Assembly: GCF_025145645.1 (NCBI RefSeq)
Contig: NZ_CP102252.1
Coordinates: 3,959,198 to 4,023,197, forward strand
Direction of reading: 5' to 3'
Length of the DNA stretch: 64,000 nt
DNA from: Alistipes senegalensis JC50
GTDB taxonomy: Bacteria; Bacteroidota; Bacteroidia; Bacteroidales; Rikenellaceae
The notes under the pieces are model-generated. The model was given only the letters and a program-made list of their open reading frames with translations, searched no databases and was not told the origin of the DNA. A program made the position numbers and the translations under genes. Positions 25,586 through 34,255 of the stretch are shown here, piece by piece (the stretch's first letter is position 1; every line of letters starts with the position of its first letter).

Positions 25586-26419
25586 ATGGAATTTTTCAGC
25601 GACCTGGTTCAATACGGCTATCTCTCGAACGCACTCACGGCCTGCGTGCTTTCGGGCATAACGTGCGGGGTAATAGGAACCTACGTCGTCTGCCGCCGCA
25701 TGGTGTTCCTCGCCGGAGGCATCACCCACGCCTCGTTCGGCGGACTGGGCATCGCCTTCTACCTGGGAGCGAACCCCATCGCCGGGGCGATGATCTTCGC
25801 CGTACTCTCGGCGCTGGGCATCGAATGGGCCGGCAGCCGCGGGCGCATCCGCGAGGACTCGGCCATCGGCATCATCTGGTCCGTCGGCATGGCCGTCGGG
25901 GCGCTCTTCATGAGCCTGCGCCCGGGCTACACCTCGGGCGACCTGTCGGCCTACCTCTTCGGCAGCATCGTGACCGTGACCGACAGCGATGTCGCGTCGC
26001 TGGCCGTGCTGACGGCCGTGATCGTCATCGGAGCCCTCGTGTGGCTGCGGCCCGTGATGTACGTCGCCTTCGACCGCGACTTCGCCCGCAGCCGGGGCAT
26101 CCCGACGCGCGTGATCTCCTACCTGATGGCCGCGCTGGTCGCCGTGACGATCGTCCTCTCGATCCGCATCATGGGCATCGTGCTGCTGATCTCGCTCGTG
26201 ACGATGCCCGTGGTGATCGTCAACACGCTTTCGCGCTCGTACCGCACCATCGCCCTCGCAGCGCCCCTCGTGGCCGTCGCAGGCAACGCCGCGGGGCTCG
26301 TCGCCAGCTACAATTTCGAGGTTCCGCCCGGCGCCGCCATAATATTTACACTCACCCTTACGCTTATACTGGTAAAACTTGTATCTTTGCGTAGCAAAAA
26401 ACAGCGAGCAGCCGCATGA
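25586..26419 (+). CDS. Metal ABC transporter permease (ABC-3, ZnuB/MntB type)
   Basis: Inner-membrane permease of a zinc, manganese or iron(II) importer, 277 residues with eight or nine helices. Family landmarks are CVLSGITCGVIGTYVVCRRMVFLAGGITHASFGG (shortened: VVCRRMVFLAGGITHAS), the EDSAIGIIWSVGMAVG coupling region, and FDRDFARSRGIP. Neither the ATPase nor the binding protein is encoded nearby, which is unusual for ABC-3 systems; they may be elsewhere. The stop overlaps the start of the LptF/G-type gene by 4 bp. Confidence 0.88.
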   Translation: MEFFSDLVQYGYLSNALTACVLSGITCGVIGTYVVCRRMVFLAGGITHASFGGLGIAFYLGANPIAGAMIFAVLSALGIEWAGSRGRIREDSAIGIIWSVGMAVGALFMSLRPGYTSGDLSAYLFGSIVTVTDSDVASLAVLTAVIVIGALVWLRPVMYVAFDRDFARSRGIPTRVISYLMAALVAVTIVLSIRIMGIVLLISLVTMPVVIVNTLSRSYRTIALAAPLVAVAGNAAGLVASYNFEVPPGAAIIFTLTLTLILVKLVSLRSKKQRAAA

Positions 26420-27918
26420 AGACCATCCATAAACTTGTTCTGAAATCCTACCTGGGCCCGATGGTCCTCACGTTTTTCATCGTCATGTTCGTACTGATGA
26501 TGAACATCGTATGGCGCTACATCGACGAACTGGTGGGCAAGGGCCTCAGCGCTGGAATCATCATCGAGCTGATGACCTATTTCATGGCCAATATGATCCC
26601 GATGGGCCTGCCGCTGTCGATGCTGCTGGCGGCGATCATGACTATGGGCAACCTGGGCGAGAACTACGAACTGCTGGCCATGAAGTCGGCCGGCATGTCG
26701 CTGGTCCAGATCACCAAACCGCTCATCATACTGGTGGCGTTCGTCTCCGTCGGCAGCTTCTTCATCGGCAACAACCTCGTCCCGAACGCCAACAAGAAGC
26801 TGTACAGCACGCTCTACGACATCCGCCAGCAGAAACAGGCCCTCGAATTCCAGGACGGGCTCTTCTTCAACGGCATCGAAAACATGTCGATCCGCGTCAG
26901 CCGGCAGGAGCCCGACACGCACCTGCTCCACGACGTGCTGATCTACGACAACCGCGCCGCCAACGGCAACATGAACACCATCGTCGCCGATTCGGGATAC
27001 ATCCGCCTCTCGGACGACAAGAAATACCTGCTGGTGGACCTTTTCCACGGCGAGACCTACGAACAGACACGCAACAGCCAGTGGTTCACCAAGAGCGCCC
27101 TGCGCCACCACACCTTCGACCTGCAAAAGCAGGTGATCCCGATGGAGGGATTCGCACAGGGACGCACCGACGCCGACCTCTTCTCGAACAGCCAGACCAA
27201 GAACATCCGGGAGTTGCAGCACGACATCGACTCGCTGGAAATCAAGGTCAACGCCGCCACGACGAGCTCCTACGAACCGCTGCTCAAAGAGCAGATCTTC
27301 GCACGCGACAACACCGTGCTGCCGCTGCCCGACAGCTTGCAGATCGACAAGCGCCATTTCCGCGACATGCTGGCGCAGGACTCGATCGTCGGACTGCCGA
27401 TGCGCGACAAGGAACGCATCTGGGATCAGGCCCGGACGCTGGCCAAGAATTCGCGCAACATGTTCGCATTCGACGAATCGGCCGCCAAGGAGGCGCTCAA
27501 CCAGCTCTACCGCTCGAAGGTCGAGTGGCACAAGAAAATATCGCTTCCGGTGTCGATCCTGATCTTCTTCCTGATCGGTGCACCGCTGGGCGCCATCATC
27601 CGACGCGGCGGTCTGGGACTGCCGGTGGTGGTGTCGGTGATCTTCTTCGTGATCTACTACATCATCAGCCTGTCGGGCGAGAAACTGGCCAAGGAGGGCA
27701 ACTGGGACGCCGTTTACGGCATGTGGCTCTCGACTTTCATCCTCACGCCGATCGCCATATACCTTACATACAAGGCCACCAACGACTCGGCGCTGCTCGA
27801 CACGGACTGGTACGCCGGAAAGATCAAGGCGCTGAAGGACAGACTGACCCCGGGAATCAAAAAAACGATGAACGCGATAAAATTCAAACGAAATGGCAAA
27901 AAACACGATTCTGAATAG
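26416..27918 (+). CDS. LptF/LptG-family permease (YjgP/YjgQ)
   Basis: Membrane component of the lipopolysaccharide export ABC transporter LptB2FG, 500 residues. Three N-terminal helices ([15 protein letters not shown], [38 protein letters not shown]) precede a periplasmic beta-jellyroll with an insertion. Then come three C-terminal helices ([54 protein letters not shown]). The longer periplasmic domain (about 280 residues) is usual in Bacteroidota. Whether it is LptF or LptG cannot be decided. It overlaps the ribBA start by 26 bp. Confidence 0.88.
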   Translation: MKTIHKLVLKSYLGPMVLTFFIVMFVLMMNIVWRYIDELVGKGLSAGIIIELMTYFMANMIPMGLPLSMLLAAIMTMGNLGENYELLAMKSAGMSLVQITKPLIILVAFVSVGSFFIGNNLVPNANKKLYSTLYDIRQQKQALEFQDGLFFNGIENMSIRVSRQEPDTHLLHDVLIYDNRAANGNMNTIVADSGYIRLSDDKKYLLVDLFHGETYEQTRNSQWFTKSALRHHTFDLQKQVIPMEGFAQGRTDADLFSNSQTKNIRELQHDIDSLEIKVNAATTSSYEPLLKEQIFARDNTVLPLPDSLQIDKRHFRDMLAQDSIVGLPMRDKERIWDQARTLAKNSRNMFAFDESAAKEALNQLYRSKVEWHKKISLPVSILIFFLIGAPLGAIIRRGGLGLPVVVSVIFFVIYYIISLSGEKLAKEGNWDAVYGMWLSTFILTPIAIYLTYKATNDSALLDTDWYAGKIKALKDRLTPGIKKTMNAIKFKRNGKKHDSE

Positions 27919-29116
27919 TGTAGAGGAGGTTATCGAGGACTTCCGCAACGGCAAGCCGGTGATCGTCGTCGATGACGAGGACCGCGAAAACGAGGGCGAC
28001 TTCATCGTCGCCGCGGAGAAGATCACCCCCGAAATCGTGAATTTCATGCTCAAAGAGGGCCGCGGCGTACTGTGCGCCCCGCTGTCGGAGAAACGCTGCG
28101 CCGAGCTGGGCCTCAACATGATGGAGGAGAACAACACCTCGCTGCTGGGCACGCCCTTCACCGTGACGGTGGACCTGCTGGGCAACGGCTGCACCACGGG
28201 CGTCTCGATCCACGACCGCGCCGCGACGATCCGCGCGCTGGCCGACCCTGCGACGAAGCCCACCGACCTGGGCCGCCCGGGGCACATCAACCCCCTACGC
28301 GCCCGCGACAAAGGCGTACTGCGCCGTCCGGGACACACCGAGGCGGCCGTAGACCTGGCCCGTCTGGCCGGATTGCAGCCCGCAGGCGCGCTGATCGAGA
28401 TCATGAACGACGACGGCACGATGGCCCGCCTGCCGCAGCTGGTGGAGATCGCCAAAAAATTCGACCTGAAAATCATCTCGATCGCCTCGCTGATCGCCTA
28501 CCGCCTCAAAGAGGAGTCGATCATCGAGAAGGGCGTGACCGTGCCCCTGCCGACGGAGTGGGGCGATTTCCGCATTACGCCGTTCCGTCAGAAGTCGAAC
28601 GGCGTGGAGCACGTGGCCCTGACGAAAGGGGAGTGGGCGGAGGACGAACCCGTGCTGGTGCGCGTACACTCGTCATGCGTCACGGGCGACATCTTCGGTT
28701 CGTACCGCTGCGACTGCGGCGAGCAGCTGCACCGCGCGATGCAGATGATCGAGAAGGAGGGCAAAGGCGCCGTCATCTATCTCAACCAGGAGGGGCGCGG
28801 CATCGGGCTCTGCAACAAGATCCACGCCTACAAATTGCAGGACGAGGGTCTGGACACCGTAGACGCCAACCTCCGGCTGGGTTTCAAGGCCGACGAACGC
28901 GACTACGGCGTGGGTGCGAGCATCATCCGCGAGCTGGGCATCCGCCACATGCGCCTGATGACCAACAACCCGCTCAAACGGGCCGGACTGGAGGGCTACG
29001 GACTCTGCATCGACGAGATCGTGCCCATCGTGATCGCCCCGAACCCCTACAACGAACACTATCTGGAGACCAAGCAGGAGCGTATGCACCACACGCTGGG
29101 ACTGGAGAAAAAATAG
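27893..29116 (+). CDS. ribBA: Bifunctional 3,4-dihydroxy-2-butanone-4-phosphate synthase / GTP cyclohydrolase II
   Basis: Makes both starting units of riboflavin: the four-carbon unit from ribulose 5-phosphate and the pyrimidine from GTP. It has 407 residues. The N-terminal DHBP synthase half carries [12 protein letters not shown] and [18 protein letters not shown]. From about residue 205 the GTP cyclohydrolase II half has the zinc cysteines in [20 protein letters not shown] and the catalytic NQEGRGIGL. Both active sites look intact. It overlaps the LptF/G-type gene and abuts fmt with no gap. Confidence 0.96.
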   Translation: MAKNTILNSVEEVIEDFRNGKPVIVVDDEDRENEGDFIVAAEKITPEIVNFMLKEGRGVLCAPLSEKRCAELGLNMMEENNTSLLGTPFTVTVDLLGNGCTTGVSIHDRAATIRALADPATKPTDLGRPGHINPLRARDKGVLRRPGHTEAAVDLARLAGLQPAGALIEIMNDDGTMARLPQLVEIAKKFDLKIISIASLIAYRLKEESIIEKGVTVPLPTEWGDFRITPFRQKSNGVEHVALTKGEWAEDEPVLVRVHSSCVTGDIFGSYRCDCGEQLHRAMQMIEKEGKGAVIYLNQEGRGIGLCNKIHAYKLQDEGLDTVDANLRLGFKADERDYGVGASIIRELGIRHMRLMTNNPLKRAGLEGYGLCIDEIVPIVIAPNPYNEHYLETKQERMHHTLGLEKK

Positions 29117-30091
29117 ATGATGAATCCGAAAGAAATACGCATCGTATTCATGGGCACGCCCGAATTCGCCGTGCCTTCGCTGCGGGCGCTCGTCGCCGGC
29201 GGCTACAACGTCGTGGGTGTGGTGACCGCGCCCGACAAACCCGCCGGACGGGGACAGAAACTCCGTCAGAGCGAAGTCAAGACCGCCGCGCTGGAGCTGG
29301 GGCTTCCGGTCCTGCAACCCGAGAAGCTGAAAGCCCCGGAGTTCGTCGAAGCCATGCAGGCCCTGCGGCCCGATCTGGGGATCGTGATCGCCTTCCGGAT
29401 GCTTCCCGAGGTGATCTGGGCCATGCCTCAGCTGGGAACCTTCAATCTCCACGCCTCGCTGCTGCCCCAATACCGCGGGGCGGCGCCGATCAACTGGGCG
29501 ATCATCAACGGCGAAACCGAAACGGGCGTCACGACATTCCTGCTGAACCACGAGATCGACAAGGGCGGCATCATCGGACAGGTCCGGGTGCCGATCCTCC
29601 CGGAAGACAACGTCGGCACGCTCTACGACAAGCTGATGACGACCGGCACCGCATTGGTCACCGAAACCGTGGACCGCATCGCCGCGGGGGACATCCGGCC
29701 CGTCGAACAGCAGCACATCGACGAATCGACGCTGCGGCCCGCTCCCAAGATCTTCAAGGAGGATTGCCGGATCGACTGGACGCTTCCGGGCCGGCGCATC
29801 GCGGATTTCATCCGCGGCCTGTCGCCGTATCCGGCAGCGTGGACCGAGATGTTCCGCGAGGAGGACGAAGAACCGCAGAGTGCCAAAGTGTTCTCGGCGA
29901 CCTTCGAGGCCGCAGCCCACGGCCAGCCGTGCGGCACGGTCGAGAGCGACGGACGGACCTTTATCCGCGTGGCGTGCGCCGACGGATGGATCGTTCCCGG
30001 AGAGTTGCAGATAGCCGGCAAGAAACGGCTCGCGGTGCGCGACCTGCTGCTGGGCTGGCGCGACGTGAACCAATACAGATTCAAGAAATAA
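29117..30091 (+). CDS. fmt: Methionyl-tRNA formyltransferase
   Basis: Transfers a formyl group from 10-formyl-THF to initiator Met-tRNA. It has 324 residues, standard length. The N-terminal Rossmann domain begins IRIVFMGTPEFAVPSL. The catalytic Asn/His/Asp region includes FNLHASLLPQYRGAAPINW, with the substrate loop ETGVTTFLL and IDKGGIIGQ. The C-terminal OB-fold domain runs from about residue 205. It starts directly after the ribBA stop, so it is translated from the same message. Confidence 0.95.
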   Translation: MMNPKEIRIVFMGTPEFAVPSLRALVAGGYNVVGVVTAPDKPAGRGQKLRQSEVKTAALELGLPVLQPEKLKAPEFVEAMQALRPDLGIVIAFRMLPEVIWAMPQLGTFNLHASLLPQYRGAAPINWAIINGETETGVTTFLLNHEIDKGGIIGQVRVPILPEDNVGTLYDKLMTTGTALVTETVDRIAAGDIRPVEQQHIDESTLRPAPKIFKEDCRIDWTLPGRRIADFIRGLSPYPAAWTEMFREEDEEPQSAKVFSATFEAAAHGQPCGTVESDGRTFIRVACADGWIVPGELQIAGKKRLAVRDLLLGWRDVNQYRFKK

Positions 30092-30172
30092 CCCGATTCT
30101 CTGTCGCAAAACCGTCTTATTTATTCCGGCAACCGCCCCATCACGGTTGCCGGATAGAAAATACGCTGTCGA

Positions 30173-31927
30173 ATGAAACTTCGCATGCAAAACCCCGAAC
30201 GGCCGGACTTACCCAACGGCCGGACCGCCCGTTATGAAAGGGCAGCGACCTACCTGCTGCTGACGCTGGCCTTCTACATCACCCTGACGATCGTAGACGA
30301 GGTATGGCTCATCCGCCATCACCACTATTTCGCCATCTGGGCCCGGCGCGCCGCCGACGCCATGCTGCTGGCGCTTCCCGTCTGGTTCCTGCACCGGAAA
30401 CGATGGCTGTTTCCCTGGATCGTGCTGGTCAACCTCTACCTGCTGTCGAACGTCTGGTATTACCGCATTTATTACAGCATCATGCCGCTGAACTCCTACC
30501 TGATGGTGAACAACCTCCGGGGGCTCGGTCCGAGCATCTGCGCCTCGATGCGGGCTTCGGACCTGTGGATCGTGCTTCCGTCCGTCTGTTTCGCCGCAGG
30601 ATACTCCCTTTTCGGCCGCCGGATACCGGGAGGGGGGGGGAAATGCCGCCGTGCCGCGGGATGTGCCGCCAGCCTGCTGCTGATCGTCGTCACCGTCATC
30701 CCGCCGTACTTCAACGACCCCAATGAGTTCAAGCACCCCTGGCCCTGGTACCGGAATGAAATCATGCTGGGACTCCACAAATACGGTCTGATCGGCTATT
30801 GGTCCTATCAGATCGCCTATCTGCACGGCTGCTCGTCCGAGGAGGCCGAATATGCCGCCCGGTTCGTCGAAGCCGCAGAGCGGCGCGCCTCCCGGGAACC
30901 GCTCACGGAAGACCACCGCAAAAACCTGATCGTCGTGCTGGCCGAATCGTTGGGCAGTTGGCCGATCGGACTGGAAATCGACGGCACGGAAGCGACCCCG
31001 TTCATGAACTCGCTGGCCCGGGACACGAGCGTGCTCTACTTCCCACGGGTGCTGCCGCAGGTGAAGGACGGGCGGTCGTCCGACGCCCAACTGATGCTCA
31101 ACACCGGACTGCTGCCGCTCGAAAGCGGGGCCGCAGCCAGTCTGTACGGCTGCCGGAACACCTATCCTTCGTTACCCAAAGCGCTGGCCCGGAGAGGGTA
31201 TACCTCCGCATCGCTGATCTGCGATTCGCGCCACTATTGGAATCAGGAAGCCACCACGAAGAGTTACGGATTCGACAGATATCATTACGAACTGAGCCGC
31301 GGACCGATGCGCCGCGCCGATGAAGAGCTCTACGAAAACGGACTCGAAATTCTGAAGGAACTGCCGCAGCCGTTCTATGCCCAGCTGGTCACGATGTCGG
31401 GACACGGACCGTATGCGAAATCGGATCTCGAAAGCCCGCTGAACAATGCCAAAATCCCCGACGACGAAGCCAAATATTATCTGGTCGCCACACAATACGT
31501 GGACCGCTGCCTCGGCCGGTTCATCGACTCGCTCAAAACATGCGGGCTTTACGACAGGAGCATCATCGTCATCATGGGCGACCACGACTCCATCACCCGC
31601 AACCAATACGAAGGGCGCAAAAAACGGGAGCTGAGCGACCGCTACATCCCGCTCTTCATCCTCAATGCGCCGCTGAAAGCCGAAACGGGGAAGGTCATCG
31701 CACAGATCGACATCTATCCCAGCCTGCTGGACCTGATGCACGCACAGGATTACGATTTTCACGGATTGGGCGAAAGCGTCTTCCGCCGCCAGAGCGACTG
31801 TGCAGCCGACCACTCGGAAGGCTGGGTGGGCGGCAACCGCAGCGATTCGGTCCGGCAATACCGGAAAGAGCTGTGGCGGGTTTCGGACATCCTGCTGCGG
31901 ACCGACTATTTCGAATCCCGGCTCTGA
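30173..31927 (+). CDS. Membrane-anchored sulfatase-fold phosphotransferase (LtaS/phosphoglycerol or phosphoethanolamine transferase-like)
   Basis: Predicted inner-membrane enzyme of 584 residues with five N-terminal helices (about residues 25-185) and a periplasmic alkaline-phosphatase-fold catalytic domain (about 245-545). Visible metal and active-site motifs are LIVVLAESLGSW, DGRSSDAQL and IIVIMGDHDS. Relatives polymerise glycerol phosphate or add phosphoethanolamine to lipid A or other envelope glycans. The nucleophile, usually Thr in LtaS, appears to be Ser in GRSSD. A run of nine G (30632-30640, residues about 154-156) sits between the membrane part and the catalytic domain. It lies 81 bp after fmt. 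Confidence 0.78.
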   Translation: MKLRMQNPERPDLPNGRTARYERAATYLLLTLAFYITLTIVDEVWLIRHHHYFAIWARRAADAMLLALPVWFLHRKRWLFPWIVLVNLYLLSNVWYYRIYYSIMPLNSYLMVNNLRGLGPSICASMRASDLWIVLPSVCFAAGYSLFGRRIPGGGGKCRRAAGCAASLLLIVVTVIPPYFNDPNEFKHPWPWYRNEIMLGLHKYGLIGYWSYQIAYLHGCSSEEAEYAARFVEAAERRASREPLTEDHRKNLIVVLAESLGSWPIGLEIDGTEATPFMNSLARDTSVLYFPRVLPQVKDGRSSDAQLMLNTGLLPLESGAAASLYGCRNTYPSLPKALARRGYTSASLICDSRHYWNQEATTKSYGFDRYHYELSRGPMRRADEELYENGLEILKELPQPFYAQLVTMSGHGPYAKSDLESPLNNAKIPDDEAKYYLVATQYVDRCLGRFIDSLKTCGLYDRSIIVIMGDHDSITRNQYEGRKKRELSDRYIPLFILNAPLKAETGKVIAQIDIYPSLLDLMHAQDYDFHGLGESVFRRQSDCAADHSEGWVGGNRSDSVRQYRKELWRVSDILLRTDYFESRL

Positions 31928-31967
31928 AACGAAGGAGGCGCCCCGAAACGGGACGCCTCCTTCGTTT
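31927..31967. terminator. Bidirectional terminator between the LtaS-like and peroxiredoxin genes
   Basis: A long stem (31927-31945 with 31949-31967, one internal A/C mismatch, GAAA-type loop) starts at the stop codon of the upstream gene. It is followed by T residues, eight bases before the converging peroxiredoxin stop. Confidence 0.85.
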
Positions 31968-31974
31968 TTCCGGC

Positions 31975-32661
31975 CTATTTGCCGATCTTCTTCTCGATCT
32001 CCTCCTTCGGGAGCGGCTTGGTGCAGAAGAACCAGTCGTAGCACTTGGCCCCTTCGGGAATCTTCTCCTGATCGTCGCCCTTCATCGGCACGATCACCTC
32101 GTCACCCGGATTCCAGTCGGCAGGCAGCGCGATGCCGAAAGCGTCGATGGTCTGCAAACCGACCAGCACCCGTCTGATCTCGTCGAAATTGCGGCCCAGC
32201 GCCAGCGGATAATAGATCATCGCCCGCAGCACGCCTTTCGGATCGACGAAGAAAACGGCCCGCACGGCTGCCGTCTGGCTCTCGCCGGGCTGGATCATGC
32301 CGTAGAGCGACGCCACCTTCATCGACACGTCGTCGATGATCGGGAACTCGACCTTCACGTTCTTCATGCCCTTGTACTCGATCTTCTCACGGATGGTCTT
32401 CAGCCATGCGATATGGCTGTTGCGGCTGTCCACGGACAAGCCCACCAATTCGCAGTTCAGCGCCCGGAACTCCGCGGTACGGGCTCCGAACGTCAGTATC
32501 TCGGTCGTACAGATCGGAGTAAAGTCGGCAGGGTGGCTGAACAGAATCACCCATTTGCCCTTGTAATCGTCCGGGAAGCTGATCTTCCCCTTGGTGGTCA
32601 TGGCCTCGAATGCCGGAACGGGTTCGCCCAGACGCGGCATTTGCTGTTCGTTCTTTTCCAT
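31975..32661 (-). CDS. Peroxiredoxin, Prx6-like (AhpC/TSA family)
   Basis: Thiol peroxidase of 228 residues that reduces peroxides in the cytoplasm. The peroxidatic cysteine is in FTPICTTE (about residue 51). The C-terminal Prx6-type arm is present, with a second cysteine in DWFFCTKPL and the conserved ALGRNFDEIRRVL. The start at 32661 begins MEKNEQQ; a second ATG at codon 8 (MPRLGEPVPAFEA) is possible. It is transcribed alone and faces the LtaS-like gene. Confidence 0.92.
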   Translation of the reverse strand: MEKNEQQMPRLGEPVPAFEAMTTKGKISFPDDYKGKWVILFSHPADFTPICTTEILTFGARTAEFRALNCELVGLSVDSRNSHIAWLKTIREKIEYKGMKNVKVEFPIIDDVSMKVASLYGMIQPGESQTAAVRAVFFVDPKGVLRAMIYYPLALGRNFDEIRRVLVGLQTIDAFGIALPADWNPGDEVIVPMKGDDQEKIPEGAKCYDWFFCTKPLPKEEIEKKIGK

Positions 32662-32900
32662 AGTCTGAAATTTTGATGTTAATGACCGGGCACGCAAAAT
32701 CAATGCCCCGCATCCGCAAATTCTTCGTCGTACGCTAAGATAATAATTTTAAGAATATGTTATTCACCGATTTACGTTCCTGCACGGATCGGTCTACACA
32801 AACGGCGGATTCGCTTACGACCGCAAAAGGCAACAAATACGTCCGGTCCGAAAAATGCGAAAAAGCGGCATTCGGAGACTTCACTTTTTGAAATTATTCG

Positions 32901-32908
32901 TATATTTG
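32901..32908 (+). promoter_or_regulatory. -7 box before the structured non-coding region
   Basis: TATATTTG matches TAnnTTTG and predicts a start near 32915. The stretch from the peroxiredoxin start (32661) to here holds no gene I can support. A 9-bp inverted repeat begins one base after the box. Confidence 0.6.
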
Positions 32909-32967
32909 TTCGAATAACTCTAAAAAGCGTTGCCTATGGATATATAGTAATGATTAACTTATTCGAA
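32909..32967 (+). repeat. 9-bp inverted repeat directly downstream of the -7 box
   Basis: TTCGAATAA at 32909-32917 and TTATTCGAA at 32959-32967 are perfect inverted repeats. The left arm spans the predicted start site, so this may be a DNA dyad for a regulator rather than an RNA hairpin. Confidence 0.5.
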
Positions 32968-33240
32968 ACACACGTACCGTCTCCGCACTAAAAGCGCCGG
33001 TACATACATATAAAAAGCGTTAGCTTTACGTCTTTGCATATCGAAATCTGGAAAATTTCAAATTGTGGCAAAAGAAGTGAAGTTGATGCTCACGTCTATG
33101 GCGTGGGCTTCACTTATATTATTGCCACAAGGTATTCCAGAACCTCGATATGCGATGATAAAAGTTTTGTCCCACGTTTTTTATATGCCGATTCCAATCA
33201 AATACCTCCGCAGGGACACGGGCATATATCACCCCAATAA
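32915..33240 (+). ncRNA. Candidate structured RNA or palindromic element upstream of a small lipoprotein
   Basis: About 325 nt of A/T-rich sequence with a chain of inverted repeats. The main one is a 122-nt hairpin, 33034-33155, built of five coaxial helices. They are 33034-33044 with 33145-33155 (11 bp), 33047-33053 with 33135-33141 (7), 33063-33071 with 33122-33130 (9), 33075-33082 with 33108-33115 (8) and 33089-33094 with 33102-33107 (6), loop 33095-33101. Others are 32974-32979 with 32998-33003, and 33182-33189 with 33221-33228. The 11-mer TAAAAAGCGTT occurs at 32921 and 33011. It ends where the lipoprotein ATG begins (33241). Pairing of this extent is unlikely by chance. Whether it is a 5' leader, an independent RNA or a decayed mobile palindrome is open. 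Confidence 0.55.
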
Positions 33241-33633
33241 ATGAAACGTATCGGGATTCTTCTCTGCTCTTCAATCTTGATGAGTTCTTGTGCATCAATT
33301 TTTTGCGGATCAAAAGCCAGAGTCGTATTCGATAGTGAAGTAGCCGAAAAAGCAAGCCTTACAATCGACGGCCGAAAACACCTGAATGTCACTTTTCCCT
33401 ACACAACCAAAATCAGACGCGGATTCGACGAAACGCTCGTGACAGCCGAAACCGCAAACTACACGGCAGAACCGATCATCATCAACAAAAATTTCAACGC
33501 CGTATCGGTCCTCAATCTGCTGAACATACTCACATGGGGAATAGACGCTGCGACCGGAGCCATCACAAAGCCGGAATTCAAATTCTACCAGATCGACTTC
33601 CAACCCAAAGTCGAAAAATCGGAAAAACAGTAA
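33241..33633 (+). CDS. Small lipoprotein of unknown function
   Basis: Predicted 130-residue lipoprotein with signal peptide and lipobox MSSC (Cys about residue 17). The mature part begins ASIFCGSKARVVFDS, followed by a PEGA-like beta segment (ASLTIDGRKHLNVTFP) and a hydrophobic stretch near residues 90-108 (SVLNLLNILTWGIDAATGAI). Proteins of this general shape recur in Bacteroidota, usually annotated as hypothetical. It is much more A/T rich than its neighbours. It starts right at the end of the structured region, so its expression may depend on that RNA. Confidence 0.72.
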   Translation: MKRIGILLCSSILMSSCASIFCGSKARVVFDSEVAEKASLTIDGRKHLNVTFPYTTKIRRGFDETLVTAETANYTAEPIIINKNFNAVSVLNLLNILTWGIDAATGAITKPEFKFYQIDFQPKVEKSEKQ

Positions 33634-33656
33634 TTCCCCGAACCTCATGAACACGA

Positions 33657-33684
33657 CAACGCCCGGCCGGAAGGTCGGGCGTTG
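33657..33684. terminator. Hairpin between the small lipoprotein and vor operon, possible terminator
   Basis: A 12-bp stem (33657-33668 with 33673-33684, GGAA loop, one G-T pair) between converging genes. There is no T tract on either side, so terminator function is uncertain. Confidence 0.5.
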
Positions 33685-33705
33685 CAACTGTGCTATCCTG
33701 CAAAA

Positions 33706-34251
33706 TCATCGCACCTTGCGGATGATCTCGCCGCCGTGGCGGATGGCCTCCTCGTTGGCCGGGAGCATCTTCCACGCACGTTCGGGGAGCGACTTTTTCA
33801 ACCCGACCATCACATTCTCCATTTCGACCACGGGGCGCACTTTCAGATACCCGCCCAGGATCATCGTGTTGAACAGCTTGGCCTGGCCCATCTTCGCACA
33901 CTCGGCCGTGGCGTCGATCGCATAGACCTCGATGTCCTTGCGCACCGGATGGCGCGTGATGCCGTTCGTGTCGTAGATCAGCACGCCGCCGGGCCGGACC
34001 ATCGGCTCGAACTTCTCCATCGACTGCTGGTTCAGAATGATCGCCGTATCGAATTCATGGGCGATGGGCGAGGAGATCTTCCGGTCGGAGAGAATCACCG
34101 TCACGTTGGCCGTACCGCCGCGCATCTCGGGACCGTAGGAGGGCATCCACGTCACCTCGAAATCCTGCATTACACCCGAGTAAGCCAGAATCTTACCCAT
34201 CGAGAGGACGCCCTGTCCTCCGAATCCTGCAATTATCAACGTCTCTTTCAT
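33706..34251 (-). CDS. vorC: 2-oxoacid:ferredoxin oxidoreductase, gamma subunit
   Basis: Gamma subunit of the four-part 2-oxoacid (probably branched-chain 2-ketoisovalerate type) oxidoreductase that makes acyl-CoA, CO2 and reduced ferredoxin. It has 181 residues starting MKETLIIAGFGGQGVL, the canonical gamma N-terminus, followed by YGPEMRGGTANV. The start at 34251 is fixed by this motif; it follows the beta gene by 4 bp. Last gene of the vorDBAC operon. Confidence 0.9.
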   Translation of the reverse strand: MKETLIIAGFGGQGVLSMGKILAYSGVMQDFEVTWMPSYGPEMRGGTANVTVILSDRKISSPIAHEFDTAIILNQQSMEKFEPMVRPGGVLIYDTNGITRHPVRKDIEVYAIDATAECAKMGQAKLFNTMILGGYLKVRPVVEMENVMVGLKKSLPERAWKMLPANEEAIRHGGEIIRKVR

Positions 34252-34255
34252 AGCC

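Noticed and set aside
33102..33182. Alternative pairing CGTGGG (33102-33107) with CCCACG (33171-33176) followed by T6, as a terminator switch
   Set aside because: The loop would exceed 60 nt and would have to break the long hairpin, so it is not a credible intrinsic terminator by itself.
33034..33240. 68-codon ORF with a TTG start across the big hairpin
   Set aside because: It has no ATG, no recognisable protein features, and is fully explained by the inverted-repeat structure. Kept as a possible coding alternative only.
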